NCBI GenBank assembly: GCA_947245585.1
Contig: CAMXPV010000042.1
Coordinates: forward strand, 1-33,914
Length of the DNA: 33,914 nucleotides
Source: an uncultured Lachnospiraceae bacterium
GTDB taxonomy: Bacteria > Bacillota > Clostridia > Lachnospirales > Lachnospiraceae
Direction: 5' to 3'
Part shown: in pieces, positions 8,080 to 16,980 of the stretch
Position numbering within the stretch: position 1 is the stretch's first letter
Layout of the letters: each line of letters opens with the position of its first letter
The notes under the pieces: model-generated
What the model was told of the DNA's origin: nothing
Database searches by the model: none
Seen by the model: only the letters and a program-made list of their open reading frames with translations
Program-made: the position numbers and the translations under genes

Positions 8080-8090
8080 GAAGAAAGATG

Positions 8091-8124
8091 AGGCAGATTC
8101 GGGAGATTTCTCCCGAATCTGCCT
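8091..8124 (+). terminator. 16-bp hairpin between S and ATPase genes
   Basis: AGGCAGATTCGGGAGA (8091-8106) and its exact complement at 8109-8124 form a very stable stem with almost no loop. Only three T residues follow, then GCGCG, so a full rho-independent terminator is doubtful. It may act as a partial terminator or RNA-stability element that sets S component above the ATPase and T subunits. Confidence 0.6.
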
Positions 8125-8175
8125 TTGCGCGTATAAGCAGAGTCAAAAGAGAATATCACGAGAAGGAGAACCAAT

Positions 8176-9897
8176 ATGGGGCAGCCCATTATTTCTTTTA
8201 AAGATTATGGATTTCAGTACAGGGCGCAGGCGTCTCCCACCCTGTACCACATCAATCTGGATATTTATCCGGGAGAGAAGGTACTGATTGCAGGCGCTTC
8301 CGGCAGTGGTAAAAGTACCGTCGGGAGCTGTATGAACGGCCTGATTCCCTATGCCTATCCGGGGGAGAGCACAGGGGAGCTTCTGGTGGGAGGAAAAGAC
8401 CCGAAAAAGGAAAGTATTTTTACCCTGAGTCAGATTGTGGGGACGGTGCTCCAGGATACGGACGGACAGTTTATCGGGCTGACTGTGGGGGAAGACATTG
8501 CCTTTGCACTGGAAAATGACTGCATCCCGCAGGATGAGATGAAACTGACTGTGGAGGAGACGGCGAAGCTTGTGGATATCGACCACCATCTGGAGTATGC
8601 GCCCCATGAGCTTTCCGGCGGACAGAAACAGCGGGTCAGTCTGGCGGGTGTCATGGTGGAACAGGTACAGGCTCTTCTCTTTGACGAACCCCTTGCGAAT
8701 TTGGACCCTGCGGCGGGCAGAGTCACGATTGAGCTGATTGACGAAGTGCAGAAGCGGACCGGGGCGACGGTGATTATCATAGAACACCGTCTTGAGGATG
8801 TGCTGTGGCGCAGTGTGGACCGGATCGTGCTTATGGATGAGGGCAGGATTGTGGCGGACATGCCGACAAAGGCTTTTTTGGCGGATACGATGCTTTTGGA
8901 GCATGGCATCAGGGAGCCGCTGTATCTGACGGCGCTTCGCTATGCGGGTGTTCCGATCACGGAGGAGTTGGAGCCGCAGCATGTGGACAGCCTGCGGCTT
9001 TTGGAAGAGCACAGGGGACAGGTGCGCGCATGGTATCAGGATAACGAAGGGCTTGGACGGGCGAAAGAGCAGAGAAGAGAAATTCTCAGTGTAGAAAACT
9101 TGAGCTTTGGCTATACGACAGAGGTACAGAATTTAAAAAATGTGAGCTTTTCCATCAGGGAAGGCGAGATGGTCAGTATTGTGGGAAAAAATGGTGCGGG
9201 AAAGAGTACGCTGGCCAAACTGATCTGTGGTTTTGAAAAGCCCACTTCCGGCAGAATCTATTTGGATGGCAGGGATCTTTCGGATGACACGATCAAGGAG
9301 CGGGCACAGAGAATCGGCTATGTGATGCAGAATCCCAACCAGATGATTTCCAAGCCCATGATCTGGGACGAGGTGGAGATGGCCCTTTTATCAGGCGGTA
9401 TGAGCGCCGAAGAGCGGAAGGAGCGGGTGGAGGAAACCTTAAAGATCTGCGGCCTGTATCCTTTCCGCAAATGGCCCGTATCAGCCCTGTCTTTTGGACA
9501 AAAGAAGCGGGTAACCATTGCAGGAATTCTGGTACAACAGCCAAACATCATTATTTTGGACGAGCCGACGGCAGGGCAGGATTACCACCACTATACGGAG
9601 ATCATGGAGTTTTTAAAGAGCCTGAACGAACAGGGCTTTACGATTATCATGATTACCCATGATATGCACTTGATGTTGGAGTACACGCCGAGAGCGATTG
9701 TGTTTTGTGAAGGGGAACTGTTGGCGGATACCACGGCAGCCCATGTTCTCAACGATCCGGCGTTAGTACAGCGGGCAAGTTTAAAGGAGACCAGTCTTTA
9801 TACGCTCAGCATGGCCTGCAGCATAGACAATCCACAGGCATTTACGGAGCGGTTTATCGCCTATGAGGAGGCGCACAGAAACAGGCAGGAGGGGTGA
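8176..9897 (+). CDS. ECF transporter energy-coupling ATPase, two fused ABC domains
   Basis: A 573-residue cytoplasmic ATPase with two ABC domains in one chain, equal to EcfA and EcfA' fused (YkoD-like). Domain 1 (about 5-245): Walker A GASGSGKST (40-48), signature LSGGQKQR, Walker B ALLFDEP. Domain 2 (about 300-530): Walker A GKNGAGKST, signature LSFGQKKR (a variant of LSGGQ), Walker B IIILDEPTAGQD and the switch His in ITHD. It drives uptake through the T and S subunits. The next gene starts one base after its stop. Fusion of both ATPases is a normal variant. Confidence 0.92.
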   Translation: MGQPIISFKDYGFQYRAQASPTLYHINLDIYPGEKVLIAGASGSGKSTVGSCMNGLIPYAYPGESTGELLVGGKDPKKESIFTLSQIVGTVLQDTDGQFIGLTVGEDIAFALENDCIPQDEMKLTVEETAKLVDIDHHLEYAPHELSGGQKQRVSLAGVMVEQVQALLFDEPLANLDPAAGRVTIELIDEVQKRTGATVIIIEHRLEDVLWRSVDRIVLMDEGRIVADMPTKAFLADTMLLEHGIREPLYLTALRYAGVPITEELEPQHVDSLRLLEEHRGQVRAWYQDNEGLGRAKEQRREILSVENLSFGYTTEVQNLKNVSFSIREGEMVSIVGKNGAGKSTLAKLICGFEKPTSGRIYLDGRDLSDDTIKERAQRIGYVMQNPNQMISKPMIWDEVEMALLSGGMSAEERKERVEETLKICGLYPFRKWPVSALSFGQKKRVTIAGILVQQPNIIILDEPTAGQDYHHYTEIMEFLKSLNEQGFTIIMITHDMHLMLEYTPRAIVFCEGELLADTTAAHVLNDPALVQRASLKETSLYTLSMACSIDNPQAFTERFIAYEEAHRNRQEG

Positions 9898-9898
9898 G

Positions 9899-10732
9899 AT
9901 GGCGCGGGTAGCGGTTCTGAACTATATCAAACGGCCAAGTCCGGTACATGAGCTGACAGGAACGACGAAACTGATTTTTTTCATCGCATGGAGCGTGGTC
10001 TCCATGGTGACCTTTGACACCCGTGTGCTGCTTGGCATGCTGCTCATTGGGGCGGTGATTTTTAAGGTCAGTCAGATTAGGATCAGGGACATCAGCGTGG
10101 TATTGGGACTGGCGGCTGTTTTTCTTTTGCTTAACAATCTTTTTATCTATCTGTTTACGCCGGAGTATGGCGTGGAGGTTTACGAGAGCAGGAAGCTGCT
10201 GTTTTCCATTGTGGGAAGATACACGGTCACGGCCCAACAGTTGTTCTATCATCTCAACATTACCTTGAAGGTGATCTGCGTGGTGCCGATTGCGCTCCTA
10301 TTTATCGCCTGCACTGACCCCAGTGAATTTGCTTCTTCCTTAGCCAGAATCGGGGTGAGCTACCGGGCGGGGTATGCGGTGAGCTTGGCTTTGCGGTACA
10401 TACCGGATGTGCAGAGGGAATACCGGAATATCAGTCAGGCGCAGCAGGCCAGAGGCATTGATCTGTCGGGGAAGGATAAGCTTTTGACGAGACTGAAAAA
10501 CTCGGTGGCGATTCTTCTGCCGCTGATCATGTCAAGCATTAACCGGATTGAGACGGTCAGCAACGCCATGGAGCTTCGGGGCTTTGGCAAGGAGAAAAAG
10601 CGGACCTGGTATATGCAGAGAAAATTGCAGAGAAATGACTGGCTTGCTCTCGGCTTTGCATTGGCGATTCTGATCATCGGGCTGACGGTGACTTTTTGGA
10701 ACGGGAGCCGGTATTATAATCCGTTTCTGTAA
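9899..10732 (+). CDS. ECF transporter T component (EcfT/CbiQ family)
   Basis: A 277-residue membrane protein of the CbiQ/EcfT family with several hydrophobic helices (about 26-45, 50-70, 75-100, 120-150 and 250-270). Two Xaa-Arg-Gly coupling motifs are visible, QARGID and LRGFGK, which contact the ATPases. It begins at ATG 9899, with AGGAGGGG (9887-9894) running over the end of the ATPase gene; the longer frame from 9863 lies inside that gene and is not used. It scaffolds the S component and ATPase fusion. The N-terminal ...PVHELTGTTKL is a family signature. Confidence 0.91.
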   Translation: MARVAVLNYIKRPSPVHELTGTTKLIFFIAWSVVSMVTFDTRVLLGMLLIGAVIFKVSQIRIRDISVVLGLAAVFLLLNNLFIYLFTPEYGVEVYESRKLLFSIVGRYTVTAQQLFYHLNITLKVICVVPIALLFIACTDPSEFASSLARIGVSYRAGYAVSLALRYIPDVQREYRNISQAQQARGIDLSGKDKLLTRLKNSVAILLPLIMSSINRIETVSNAMELRGFGKEKKRTWYMQRKLQRNDWLALGFALAILIIGLTVTFWNGSRYYNPFL

Positions 10733-10757
10733 GGAACGCTTCGTAATGGAGGGAAAA

Positions 10758-11669
10758 ATGAAACTTCTGGTAATCGGCGGCAGTTATTTTTATGGCAGGG
10801 TGTTTGTCATGGAGGCGGCGAAGGAGCATGAGATTACGGTCTGGAACCGCGGCACATACTCCATGGAGCAGTTTGGAGTCAGACAGATACAGGCGGACAG
10901 GCATGAAAGAGCGGCGGTCTGTGGGGAGGACTTCGATGCGGTGGTGGATTTTTGCGCATACGGGCCGAAAGATGTGGAGACAACCATTAAGAATATTACG
11001 GGAAAGATCGGACAGTATCTTTTGATCAGCACCGTGGATGTGTATGAGCGGAATCCATCTGCCATGAAAGACGAAACTACACCTTTGGAGGAAAGAGTCA
11101 TTCCCGGGGAGGCGGGCGATTATATTGCAGGAAAGGTGGCAGTGGAACGGGAGGCGGAAACGATCTGCAGGGAGAGAGGGATTCCCTGTACTGTGCTGCG
11201 CCCGGCCATTCTCTTCGGGCCCTACAATTATGCGCCAAGAGAGTCGGCCTATATTCAGCTAGTTTTGATGAATCATGCGCTGCCCCGGTTTACGGATGCG
11301 GACGGGCAGTTTCAGTTTGTCTACGTGAAAGACGCGGCGCATGCCGTTTTGAAATGCCTTGGCAATAAAAAAGCTTTTGGCCAGGCCTACAATTTGTGTC
11401 AGGATCAGATTCTTACTTATGAGACCTTTTTTGAGGCTTTAAAGAGGGCGGCAGAGCCGGAGGATTTGACAGGGCTTGTGGAAGTGCCGCTCACGGTGGA
11501 CCAGGCGGCGGTGCAGGGAGTGCCGGTTCCTTTTCCGGCTACGGTTGCGGAAACCCATCTGTGTGATAACAGGAAGGGAAAGACGGAACTTGGCATCATC
11601 TACACAGATTTTGAAGAGGGCATGCAAAGAACCTACAGGGCTTTCCGGAATGTCTACATGCAGACATAA
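10758..11669 (+). CDS. NAD-dependent epimerase/dehydratase family protein (extended SDR)
   Basis: A 303-residue Rossmann-fold protein. The nucleotide-binding start is MKLLVIGGSYFYGRVF, a variant of the GxxGxxG loop. The STVDVYER segment is the usual active-site strand and YIAGK (YxxxK) supplies the catalytic Tyr and Lys. RPAILFGPYNY is the typical extended SDR block. Relatives act on nucleotide sugars or related substrates, but the substrate here is unknown. ATG 10758 is chosen for its AUGGAGGG site; the upstream ATG 10746 overlaps that site. It sits between ecfT and feoA with short gaps, so it is likely in the same transcript, an unusual neighbour for both. Confidence 0.85.
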   Translation: MKLLVIGGSYFYGRVFVMEAAKEHEITVWNRGTYSMEQFGVRQIQADRHERAAVCGEDFDAVVDFCAYGPKDVETTIKNITGKIGQYLLISTVDVYERNPSAMKDETTPLEERVIPGEAGDYIAGKVAVEREAETICRERGIPCTVLRPAILFGPYNYAPRESAYIQLVLMNHALPRFTDADGQFQFVYVKDAAHAVLKCLGNKKAFGQAYNLCQDQILTYETFFEALKRAAEPEDLTGLVEVPLTVDQAAVQGVPVPFPATVAETHLCDNRKGKTELGIIYTDFEEGMQRTYRAFRNVYMQT

Positions 11670-11689
11670 AACAGTGAGAGGGAAAAAAG

Positions 11690-11914
11690 ATGACATTGGA
11701 CGAACTTGCGGTTGGAAAGGAAGCGAAAATCATTGCGGTAGGTGGGGAAGGGCAGCTTCGGGTGCGGCTTCTCGACATGGGGCTGATCCCGCATACCGTG
11801 GTCAGGGTGCAGAAGGTTGCGCCGATGGGCGATCCCATTGAAATTCATTTGCGGGGGTACGAGTTGACCATCCGCAAGGAGGACGCGTCACGGATTGAAG
11901 TGGAGAATGTCTGA
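11690..11914 (+). CDS. feoA: FeoA ferrous iron transport protein A
   Basis: A 74-residue cytoplasmic SH3-like protein. It starts MTLDELAVGKEAKI and contains the family pattern RVRLLDMGLIPHTVVRVQKVAPMGDPIEI and RGYELTIRKEDASRIEV. FeoA supports ferrous iron uptake by FeoB, probably by binding it. Length and spacing fit; feoB follows after 58 bases. GAGAGGGAAAA precedes the ATG. Confidence 0.95.
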   Translation: MTLDELAVGKEAKIIAVGGEGQLRVRLLDMGLIPHTVVRVQKVAPMGDPIEIHLRGYELTIRKEDASRIEVENV

Positions 11915-11972
11915 AACGAGACAGTGATCACAGGAAATAGAGATTAGGCAGAATGGAAGAAGGATAAGTAAC

Positions 11973-13985
11973 ATGATATACGCATTGGCGGGCAATCAGA
12001 ACAGCGGAAAGACAACATTGTTTAATCAGCTCACGGGTTCGAACCAGCATGTGGGCAATTTCCCCGGTGTGACGGTGGACTCCAAGATGGGGGAGATACG
12101 GGGTGAGAAAGGCAACGCGGTGGTCGATCTGCCGGGGATCTATTCCATCAGACCCTACACCAATGAGGAGATCGTGACCCGCAGCTTTATTTTACAGGAG
12201 AAGCCGGACGGTATCATCAACATAGTGGACGCCACCAACATTGAGAGAAATCTGTATCTGACGCTGCAGCTTCTGGAATTACATATCCCTATGGTGATCG
12301 CCCTCAATATGATGGATGAGGTGCGGGGAAACGGCGGCACCATTGACATAGCGGCCATGGAGGAGGCGCTTGGTGTCCCCGTGGTGCCCATAAGCGCCGC
12401 CAAAAATGAGGGAATCGAAGATTTGATTGCAGCGATCAGGGAGACGGCTTCCAGACGGCTGTACCCTAAGGTGACGGACTTTTGTGAGAAAGGCCCGGTG
12501 CACCGCTGTATTCACGCGGTCAGCCATCAGGTGGAGGACCACGCGGAACGGATCGGCATGTCGCCCCGTTTTGCGGCGACCAAGATTGTGGAGGGAGATG
12601 CGGAGATCATAGACCGGTTGGCCCTGTCCGACAACGAGTTAGATTTGATGGAGCACAGCATTGTGGAGATGGAACAGGACAGCGGCATGGATCGGAATGC
12701 GGCTCTCGCCGCCATGCGCTATGATTTTATCGAGAGAATCTGTGGGCAGGCAGTGATCAAATGCCGGGAGAGCAAAGAACATATCAGAAGCATGAAGATG
12801 GACAACGTGCTCACCCACAAATATTTGGCCATTCCTGTGTTTTTGCTGATTATGGTGTTGGTATTTTATCTGACGTTCGGTTTGATCGGAAGCTTTTTGA
12901 GCGATCTGTTGAGTTTTGCCATAGATAGTCTGTCTGCAGTAGTGGAACGGGCTTTGACTAGTTATGGGATAAATCCGGTGGTGGAAAGCCTGGTGATAGA
13001 CGGTATTTTTACAGGCGTGGGAAGTGTATTGAGTTTCCTGCCCATTATCGTTATTTTGTTTTTCTTTCTGTCTATTTTGGAGGATTCGGGTTATATGGCG
13101 CGGATCGCTTTTGTGATGGACAGACCGCTTCGTAAGATCGGTCTGTCGGGCAAGAGTTTTGTGTCCATGCTGATCGGGTTTGGGTGCAGTGTGCCGGCAG
13201 TGATGTCAACCAGAACCCTCTCCTCAGAGCGGGACAAGAAGATGACGATTCTGTTAATCCCATTCATTAGCTGCTCGGCAAAAATTCCGATCTACGCGCT
13301 GTTTGCGGCGGCTTTTTTTGAGAGAAGGACAGCGCTTGTGATGTTGGCGCTTTATGCCTTTGGTATTCTGGTCGGACTGCTCTGTGCGATGGTGTTAAAG
13401 AAGACGGCGTTTCGGGGAAGCTCTATGCCTTTTATGATGGAGCTGCCCAATTACCGGTTTCCCTCGGCAAAGAGCGTTCTGCTTTTGATGTGGGATAAGG
13501 CGAAGGATTTTGTGCAGCGCGCCTTCACGATTATCTTTTTGGCTGCCATTTTAATCTGGTTTTTGCAGACTTTTGATCTGCGTTTCAATGTGGTGTCAGA
13601 TTCCGGGGAGAGTATGCTTGCCATGATCGGAAAATGGATTGCTCCCCTTTTCGGGCCGTTAGGATTTAACGACTGGCGTGCCACGACGGCGCTGATCAGC
13701 GGGTTTACAGCGAAGGAGGCTGTGGTGAGTACGTTGGGGGTTTTGACAGGCTCTTCCATGGTGAATTTAAGCGAGACGCTGGGACAGATTTTTACACCAA
13801 TTTCTGCGGTCAGCTTTTTGGTGTTTACCCTGCTGTATACGCCCTGCGTGGCGGCGGTGGCCACCATCAAAAGAGAGCTTGGCTCCGCGGTAAAAACGGT
13901 TGGCGTAGTCTGTATGCAGTGTGGCGTGGCTTGGCTTGCGGCATTTTTGGTGTACCAGATTCTACGTTTATTTGTGGGCGTGTGA
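11973..13985 (+). CDS. feoB: FeoB ferrous iron transporter
   Basis: A 670-residue membrane protein with an N-terminal G domain. G1 is GNQNSGKTT (7-15), the NFPGVTVD segment holds G2, G3 is DLPG (52-55), G4 is NMMD (112-115) and SAAKN is G5. A helical GDI region (about 175-260) comes before the membrane part. The two gate motifs are present: GFGCSVPAVMSTRTL and YTPCVAAVATIKRE. It imports Fe(II) under low-oxygen conditions. It forms an operon with feoA and probably the upstream genes. No third Feo protein (FeoC) is seen after it. Length is on the short side but normal for Clostridia. Confidence 0.96.
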   Translation: MIYALAGNQNSGKTTLFNQLTGSNQHVGNFPGVTVDSKMGEIRGEKGNAVVDLPGIYSIRPYTNEEIVTRSFILQEKPDGIINIVDATNIERNLYLTLQLLELHIPMVIALNMMDEVRGNGGTIDIAAMEEALGVPVVPISAAKNEGIEDLIAAIRETASRRLYPKVTDFCEKGPVHRCIHAVSHQVEDHAERIGMSPRFAATKIVEGDAEIIDRLALSDNELDLMEHSIVEMEQDSGMDRNAALAAMRYDFIERICGQAVIKCRESKEHIRSMKMDNVLTHKYLAIPVFLLIMVLVFYLTFGLIGSFLSDLLSFAIDSLSAVVERALTSYGINPVVESLVIDGIFTGVGSVLSFLPIIVILFFFLSILEDSGYMARIAFVMDRPLRKIGLSGKSFVSMLIGFGCSVPAVMSTRTLSSERDKKMTILLIPFISCSAKIPIYALFAAAFFERRTALVMLALYAFGILVGLLCAMVLKKTAFRGSSMPFMMELPNYRFPSAKSVLLLMWDKAKDFVQRAFTIIFLAAILIWFLQTFDLRFNVVSDSGESMLAMIGKWIAPLFGPLGFNDWRATTALISGFTAKEAVVSTLGVLTGSSMVNLSETLGQIFTPISAVSFLVFTLLYTPCVAAVATIKRELGSAVKTVGVVCMQCGVAWLAAFLVYQILRLFVGV

Positions 13986-13993
13986 TAAAATTC

Positions 13994-14022
13994 TTGCAAT
14001 TAAGATAAAATAGTAGTAATAT
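13994..14022 (+). promoter_or_regulatory. Putative promoter of the GH13 gene
   Basis: TTGCAA (13994-13999), a 17-base spacer and TAATAT (14017-14022); each box matches four to five of the consensus bases. It begins just after the feoB stop and lies right upstream of a palindromic operator. Confidence 0.55.
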
Positions 14023-14029
14023 AAGGGAA

Positions 14030-14047
14030 AAGGAAAACGTTTTCCTT
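14030..14047. promoter_or_regulatory. Palindromic LacI/GalR-type operator
   Basis: AAGGAAAACGTTTTCCTT is a perfect 18-base palindrome with the central CG and AAACGTTT core of LacI/GalR-family operators (MalR-like). It starts 8 bases after the -10 box, over the expected transcription start, and controls a starch- or maltodextrin-degrading enzyme. Without a T run, it is a poor terminator. The cognate regulator is not in the window. Confidence 0.65.
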
Positions 14048-14110
14048 TGGTTTTCCTGTAGTTAGAGAATGGGGTATATGTGAATCGGGACAATAGAAAG
14101 GATGGGGCAT

Positions 14111-15871
14111 ATGGACTTTAATGGGGTATATCACAGAGCGAACGACAATTACTGCTATCCGTTGGATGAGGAGCAGCTTGTCATCAATATCAGGACGGGG
14201 TATGACGTAAAGTATGTGAATTTGATTTTTGGCGATCCTTTTAACGCAGGCATTCTGGGCGGCGGGGAGAGTTGGGAGGGAGAAGCGTTAAACATTCCCT
14301 TTAAGAAGCGTTTGAAAAATCAGCTCTGGTGGACTACCACAATCAAGCCGGCTTACAAGCGCCTTAAATATTACTTTGAACTGCAGACAGAAAATGAGAG
14401 GTGGTTTTATTTTGAGGATGGATTTGTGTCCGAGGAACAGATGGCGCTTGCGGGAAGAAGCAGACAGTATTTCATTTTCCCGTGGATGAATCCGGCAGAT
14501 CTGCCGGTGATGCCCGCATGGGTGAATGATACGATCTGGTATCAGATTTTTCCGGAGCGGTTTTGTAATGGCGATCCGTCCATCAATCCGGAGGGGACGC
14601 TGCCGTGGCGGGTGAAAGGCTCTGTCACCAATGAGGAGTTTTTCGGCGGCGATTTACAGGGGATTATCAATAAACTGGATTATATCAGGGATTTGGGCGT
14701 GTCGGGTCTGTATCTGACACCGGTCAACGAATCGCCCACCTCCCATAAGTATGACACCACGGACTATACGAAGATTGATCCCCATTTCGGGTCTGAGGAA
14801 ACCATGAAAACACTGGTCAGAGAGGCGCATAACCGGGGCATCCGCGTGATGCTTGACGGGGTGTTTAACCATTCCGGAGAAAATTTTGCACCCTGGCTTG
14901 ACGTGAAGGAGAAGGGACCGCAGTCGGCATACTGGGATTGGTTTATGGTGAATCAGTGGCCTTTTGAGACGGGAGGAAATTGTGCCCGCGAGAAAAAATA
15001 TTATACCTTTGCTTTTTACGACAATATGCCGAAATTAAATACCAACAATCCGAAAGTGCGGGATTATCTGATTGAAGTCTGTGAAAATTGGGTCAGAAAT
15101 TATGATGTGGACGGGATCAGACTGGATGTGGCCAACGAGGTTTCCCACACCTTCTGTAAGGAGCTTAGAAGCCGCCTGAAAGCCATCAAGTCGGATCTTT
15201 ATATCTTGGGCGAGATCTGGCATGACGCTATGCCGTGGCTGCGGGGAGATGAATTTGACTCTGTTATGAACTATCCTCTGGGGGAGAGCATTAAGGATTT
15301 CTGGATTGACAAAAGCCTCACCAACGAGGATTTTGAGTATACCATCAACCGCTGTTACACAAGGTATATGCAGCAGACCAATGACGTGCTTTTTAATCTG
15401 TTGGATTCTCATGACACGAAGCGGCTTCGCAGCGATGTGAAAAATCTGGACGAGTATTTCCAACAGCTTGCGGTGCTCTTTACGATGCCCGGTTCCCCCT
15501 GCATTTATTATGGCACGGAGATTGCCATGGAGGGCGGATACGATCCGGACTGCCGGCGCTGTATGCCGTGGGAGGAGATTGAGCAGGGCGTATACAGCGA
15601 GCGGACGGAAATCATCAAAAGCCTCCTGCATTTGCGCAGGTCGGAGCCGCTCCTTCGCAGCAGGGATTTCCATTTCCCGAATAAAATTAACCGACCCCGT
15701 GTGATTGAGTTTAACAAGATGGGTTGGGTGGATAACTACGTGGAAGTTATCATCAACTGCGAGGAAGAGGATATTGAGATAGCCAGAGAGGGTGAAATTT
15801 TGTTTTCCAGACATTATATTGACAACACCCTGCTGCGCAATGGTATACTGATCAGGAGAGCAAAAAGCTAA
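14111..15871 (+). CDS. GH13 alpha-glucan hydrolase, neopullulanase/cyclomaltodextrinase type
   Basis: A 586-residue cytoplasmic (no signal peptide) GH13 enzyme that looks like subfamily 20. An N-terminal starch-binding-like domain (about 1-130) precedes the barrel. Conserved regions: DGVFNH (D249), GIRLDVANE with nucleophile D339, LGEIWHD with acid/base E368, and LLDSHD with D435. MPKLN, the region V signature of neopullulanases and cyclomaltodextrinases, is present. It should hydrolyse maltodextrins or cyclodextrins imported into the cell. I prefer ATG 14111 because AAGGATGGGG precedes it and relatives start close to the YHRANDNY motif; ATG 14102 adds three residues. Controlled by the palindromic operator upstream. 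Confidence 0.92.
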   Translation: MDFNGVYHRANDNYCYPLDEEQLVINIRTGYDVKYVNLIFGDPFNAGILGGGESWEGEALNIPFKKRLKNQLWWTTTIKPAYKRLKYYFELQTENERWFYFEDGFVSEEQMALAGRSRQYFIFPWMNPADLPVMPAWVNDTIWYQIFPERFCNGDPSINPEGTLPWRVKGSVTNEEFFGGDLQGIINKLDYIRDLGVSGLYLTPVNESPTSHKYDTTDYTKIDPHFGSEETMKTLVREAHNRGIRVMLDGVFNHSGENFAPWLDVKEKGPQSAYWDWFMVNQWPFETGGNCAREKKYYTFAFYDNMPKLNTNNPKVRDYLIEVCENWVRNYDVDGIRLDVANEVSHTFCKELRSRLKAIKSDLYILGEIWHDAMPWLRGDEFDSVMNYPLGESIKDFWIDKSLTNEDFEYTINRCYTRYMQQTNDVLFNLLDSHDTKRLRSDVKNLDEYFQQLAVLFTMPGSPCIYYGTEIAMEGGYDPDCRRCMPWEEIEQGVYSERTEIIKSLLHLRRSEPLLRSRDFHFPNKINRPRVIEFNKMGWVDNYVEVIINCEEEDIEIAREGEILFSRHYIDNTLLRNGILIRRAKS

Positions 15872-15901
15872 ACAGGAAATCAGGAAACGGAGAGATAAAA
15901 G

Positions 15902-16957
15902 ATGAATCGGTTTCATTTACCGGGCTGTCTCATTATCGAGGAGGGAGCCTGCGAGCGCCTGAATGAGATTCTGGCGGACTGCATTCCGGGGATAGAGGAG
16001 AAAAAGGCCGTAATCGTGACGGAGGAATCACTGCTTTCGATTATAGGCGCCTATTTGGACGAGATGAAACGGGATCTGCCAAAGAGCGAGCTTTATCTTA
16101 TAGAGAAGAACAGCTTTGAACAGGCTATGGAGCTGGCAAAATATATCTGTATGAAGGATGTGGAGATTATCGTCGGCGTGGGCGGCGGCAAGGTTCTGGA
16201 TGTGGCCAAGTATGCGGGCTTTGTGGGGAAAATTCCCTATATCTGTGTGCCCACCACCCTGAGCAATGACAGTCTCTCTTCACCGGTGGCGGTGCTGGGG
16301 ACGGAGGGGGATGCGAGAAAGACCTTAAAATGCGCGATCCCGGCGGGCATTGTGGTGGATATAAACGTGGTGATGAATGCGCCCCTTTTTCATTTACAGT
16401 CAGGTATCGGCGACACGATCAGCAAGTACACGGCGCTTTATGACTGGAAGTTGGATGCGGCTCACCGTGGAGAGCGTGTAGACGATTTTTCCTATCTCAT
16501 TTCCGACATGGCGTTATCCTCCCTGTGCTATAATGAGGAAAAGTCATTAAAGAGCAAAGAATTTATCAAGATTCTGACGCAGTCGTTGGTGCTCGGCGGG
16601 TTGGCCATGGAGATCGCGGGCAACTCCAGACCATGCAGCGGTTCGGAGCATCTTTTCTGCCATTCCTTAGAGGAAAACCATAAAGAGATACAGATTTCCC
16701 ACGGCATGGCGGTGGCCCTCGGAAGTTTGGTGAGCTGCCGTCTGCAGGGACGGGATGTGGGAATGTTGGAAGCGGTCTTAAAGGCGTACCATATGGACAT
16801 GGATCCCATGAACTGGGGGATTACGAAGGAAATCTTTACGGATGCCTGGCTTCGGGCGGCGGACACCAGAAAGGACAGGCATACCGTGCTCAATGAGGTG
16901 GAACTTTCGGAGGCGCTGCTTGGCGGGATTTATGAGCAGCTGCGAGCAGGGAATTAG
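15902..16957 (+). CDS. Iron-containing dehydrogenase, glycerol-1-phosphate dehydrogenase-like
   Basis: A 351-residue member of the metal-dependent dehydrogenase superfamily. The NAD-binding loop is GVGGGKVLD (92-100), followed by PTTLSNDSLSSP, which is like glycerol-1-phosphate dehydrogenases (AraM/EgsA). Metal ligands are expected at D in GIGDTISK, H in SGSEHLFCHSLE and H in SHGMAVALG. SRPCSGSEH is close to the AraM motif. In Gram-positive bacteria such enzymes make G1P from dihydroxyacetone phosphate. Substrate here is not proved. It follows the GH13 gene after 30 bases, so co-transcription is likely. It converges on the SulP gene with only 23 bases between and no clear terminator. Confidence 0.82.
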   Translation: MNRFHLPGCLIIEEGACERLNEILADCIPGIEEKKAVIVTEESLLSIIGAYLDEMKRDLPKSELYLIEKNSFEQAMELAKYICMKDVEIIVGVGGGKVLDVAKYAGFVGKIPYICVPTTLSNDSLSSPVAVLGTEGDARKTLKCAIPAGIVVDINVVMNAPLFHLQSGIGDTISKYTALYDWKLDAAHRGERVDDFSYLISDMALSSLCYNEEKSLKSKEFIKILTQSLVLGGLAMEIAGNSRPCSGSEHLFCHSLEENHKEIQISHGMAVALGSLVSCRLQGRDVGMLEAVLKAYHMDMDPMNWGITKEIFTDAWLRAADTRKDRHTVLNEVELSEALLGGIYEQLRAGN

Positions 16958-16980
16958 GTGCCGTCGAGATTGCTGCCATT

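Noticed and set aside
8143..9012. 289-codon minus-strand frame opposite the ECF ATPase
   Set aside because: The plus strand has perfect Walker A, signature and Walker B motifs; the opposite frame is low-complexity in His/Arg and without motifs.
15035..15916. 293-codon minus-strand frame opposite the GH13 gene
   Set aside because: It covers the conserved GH13 catalytic regions on the other strand and lacks motifs of its own.
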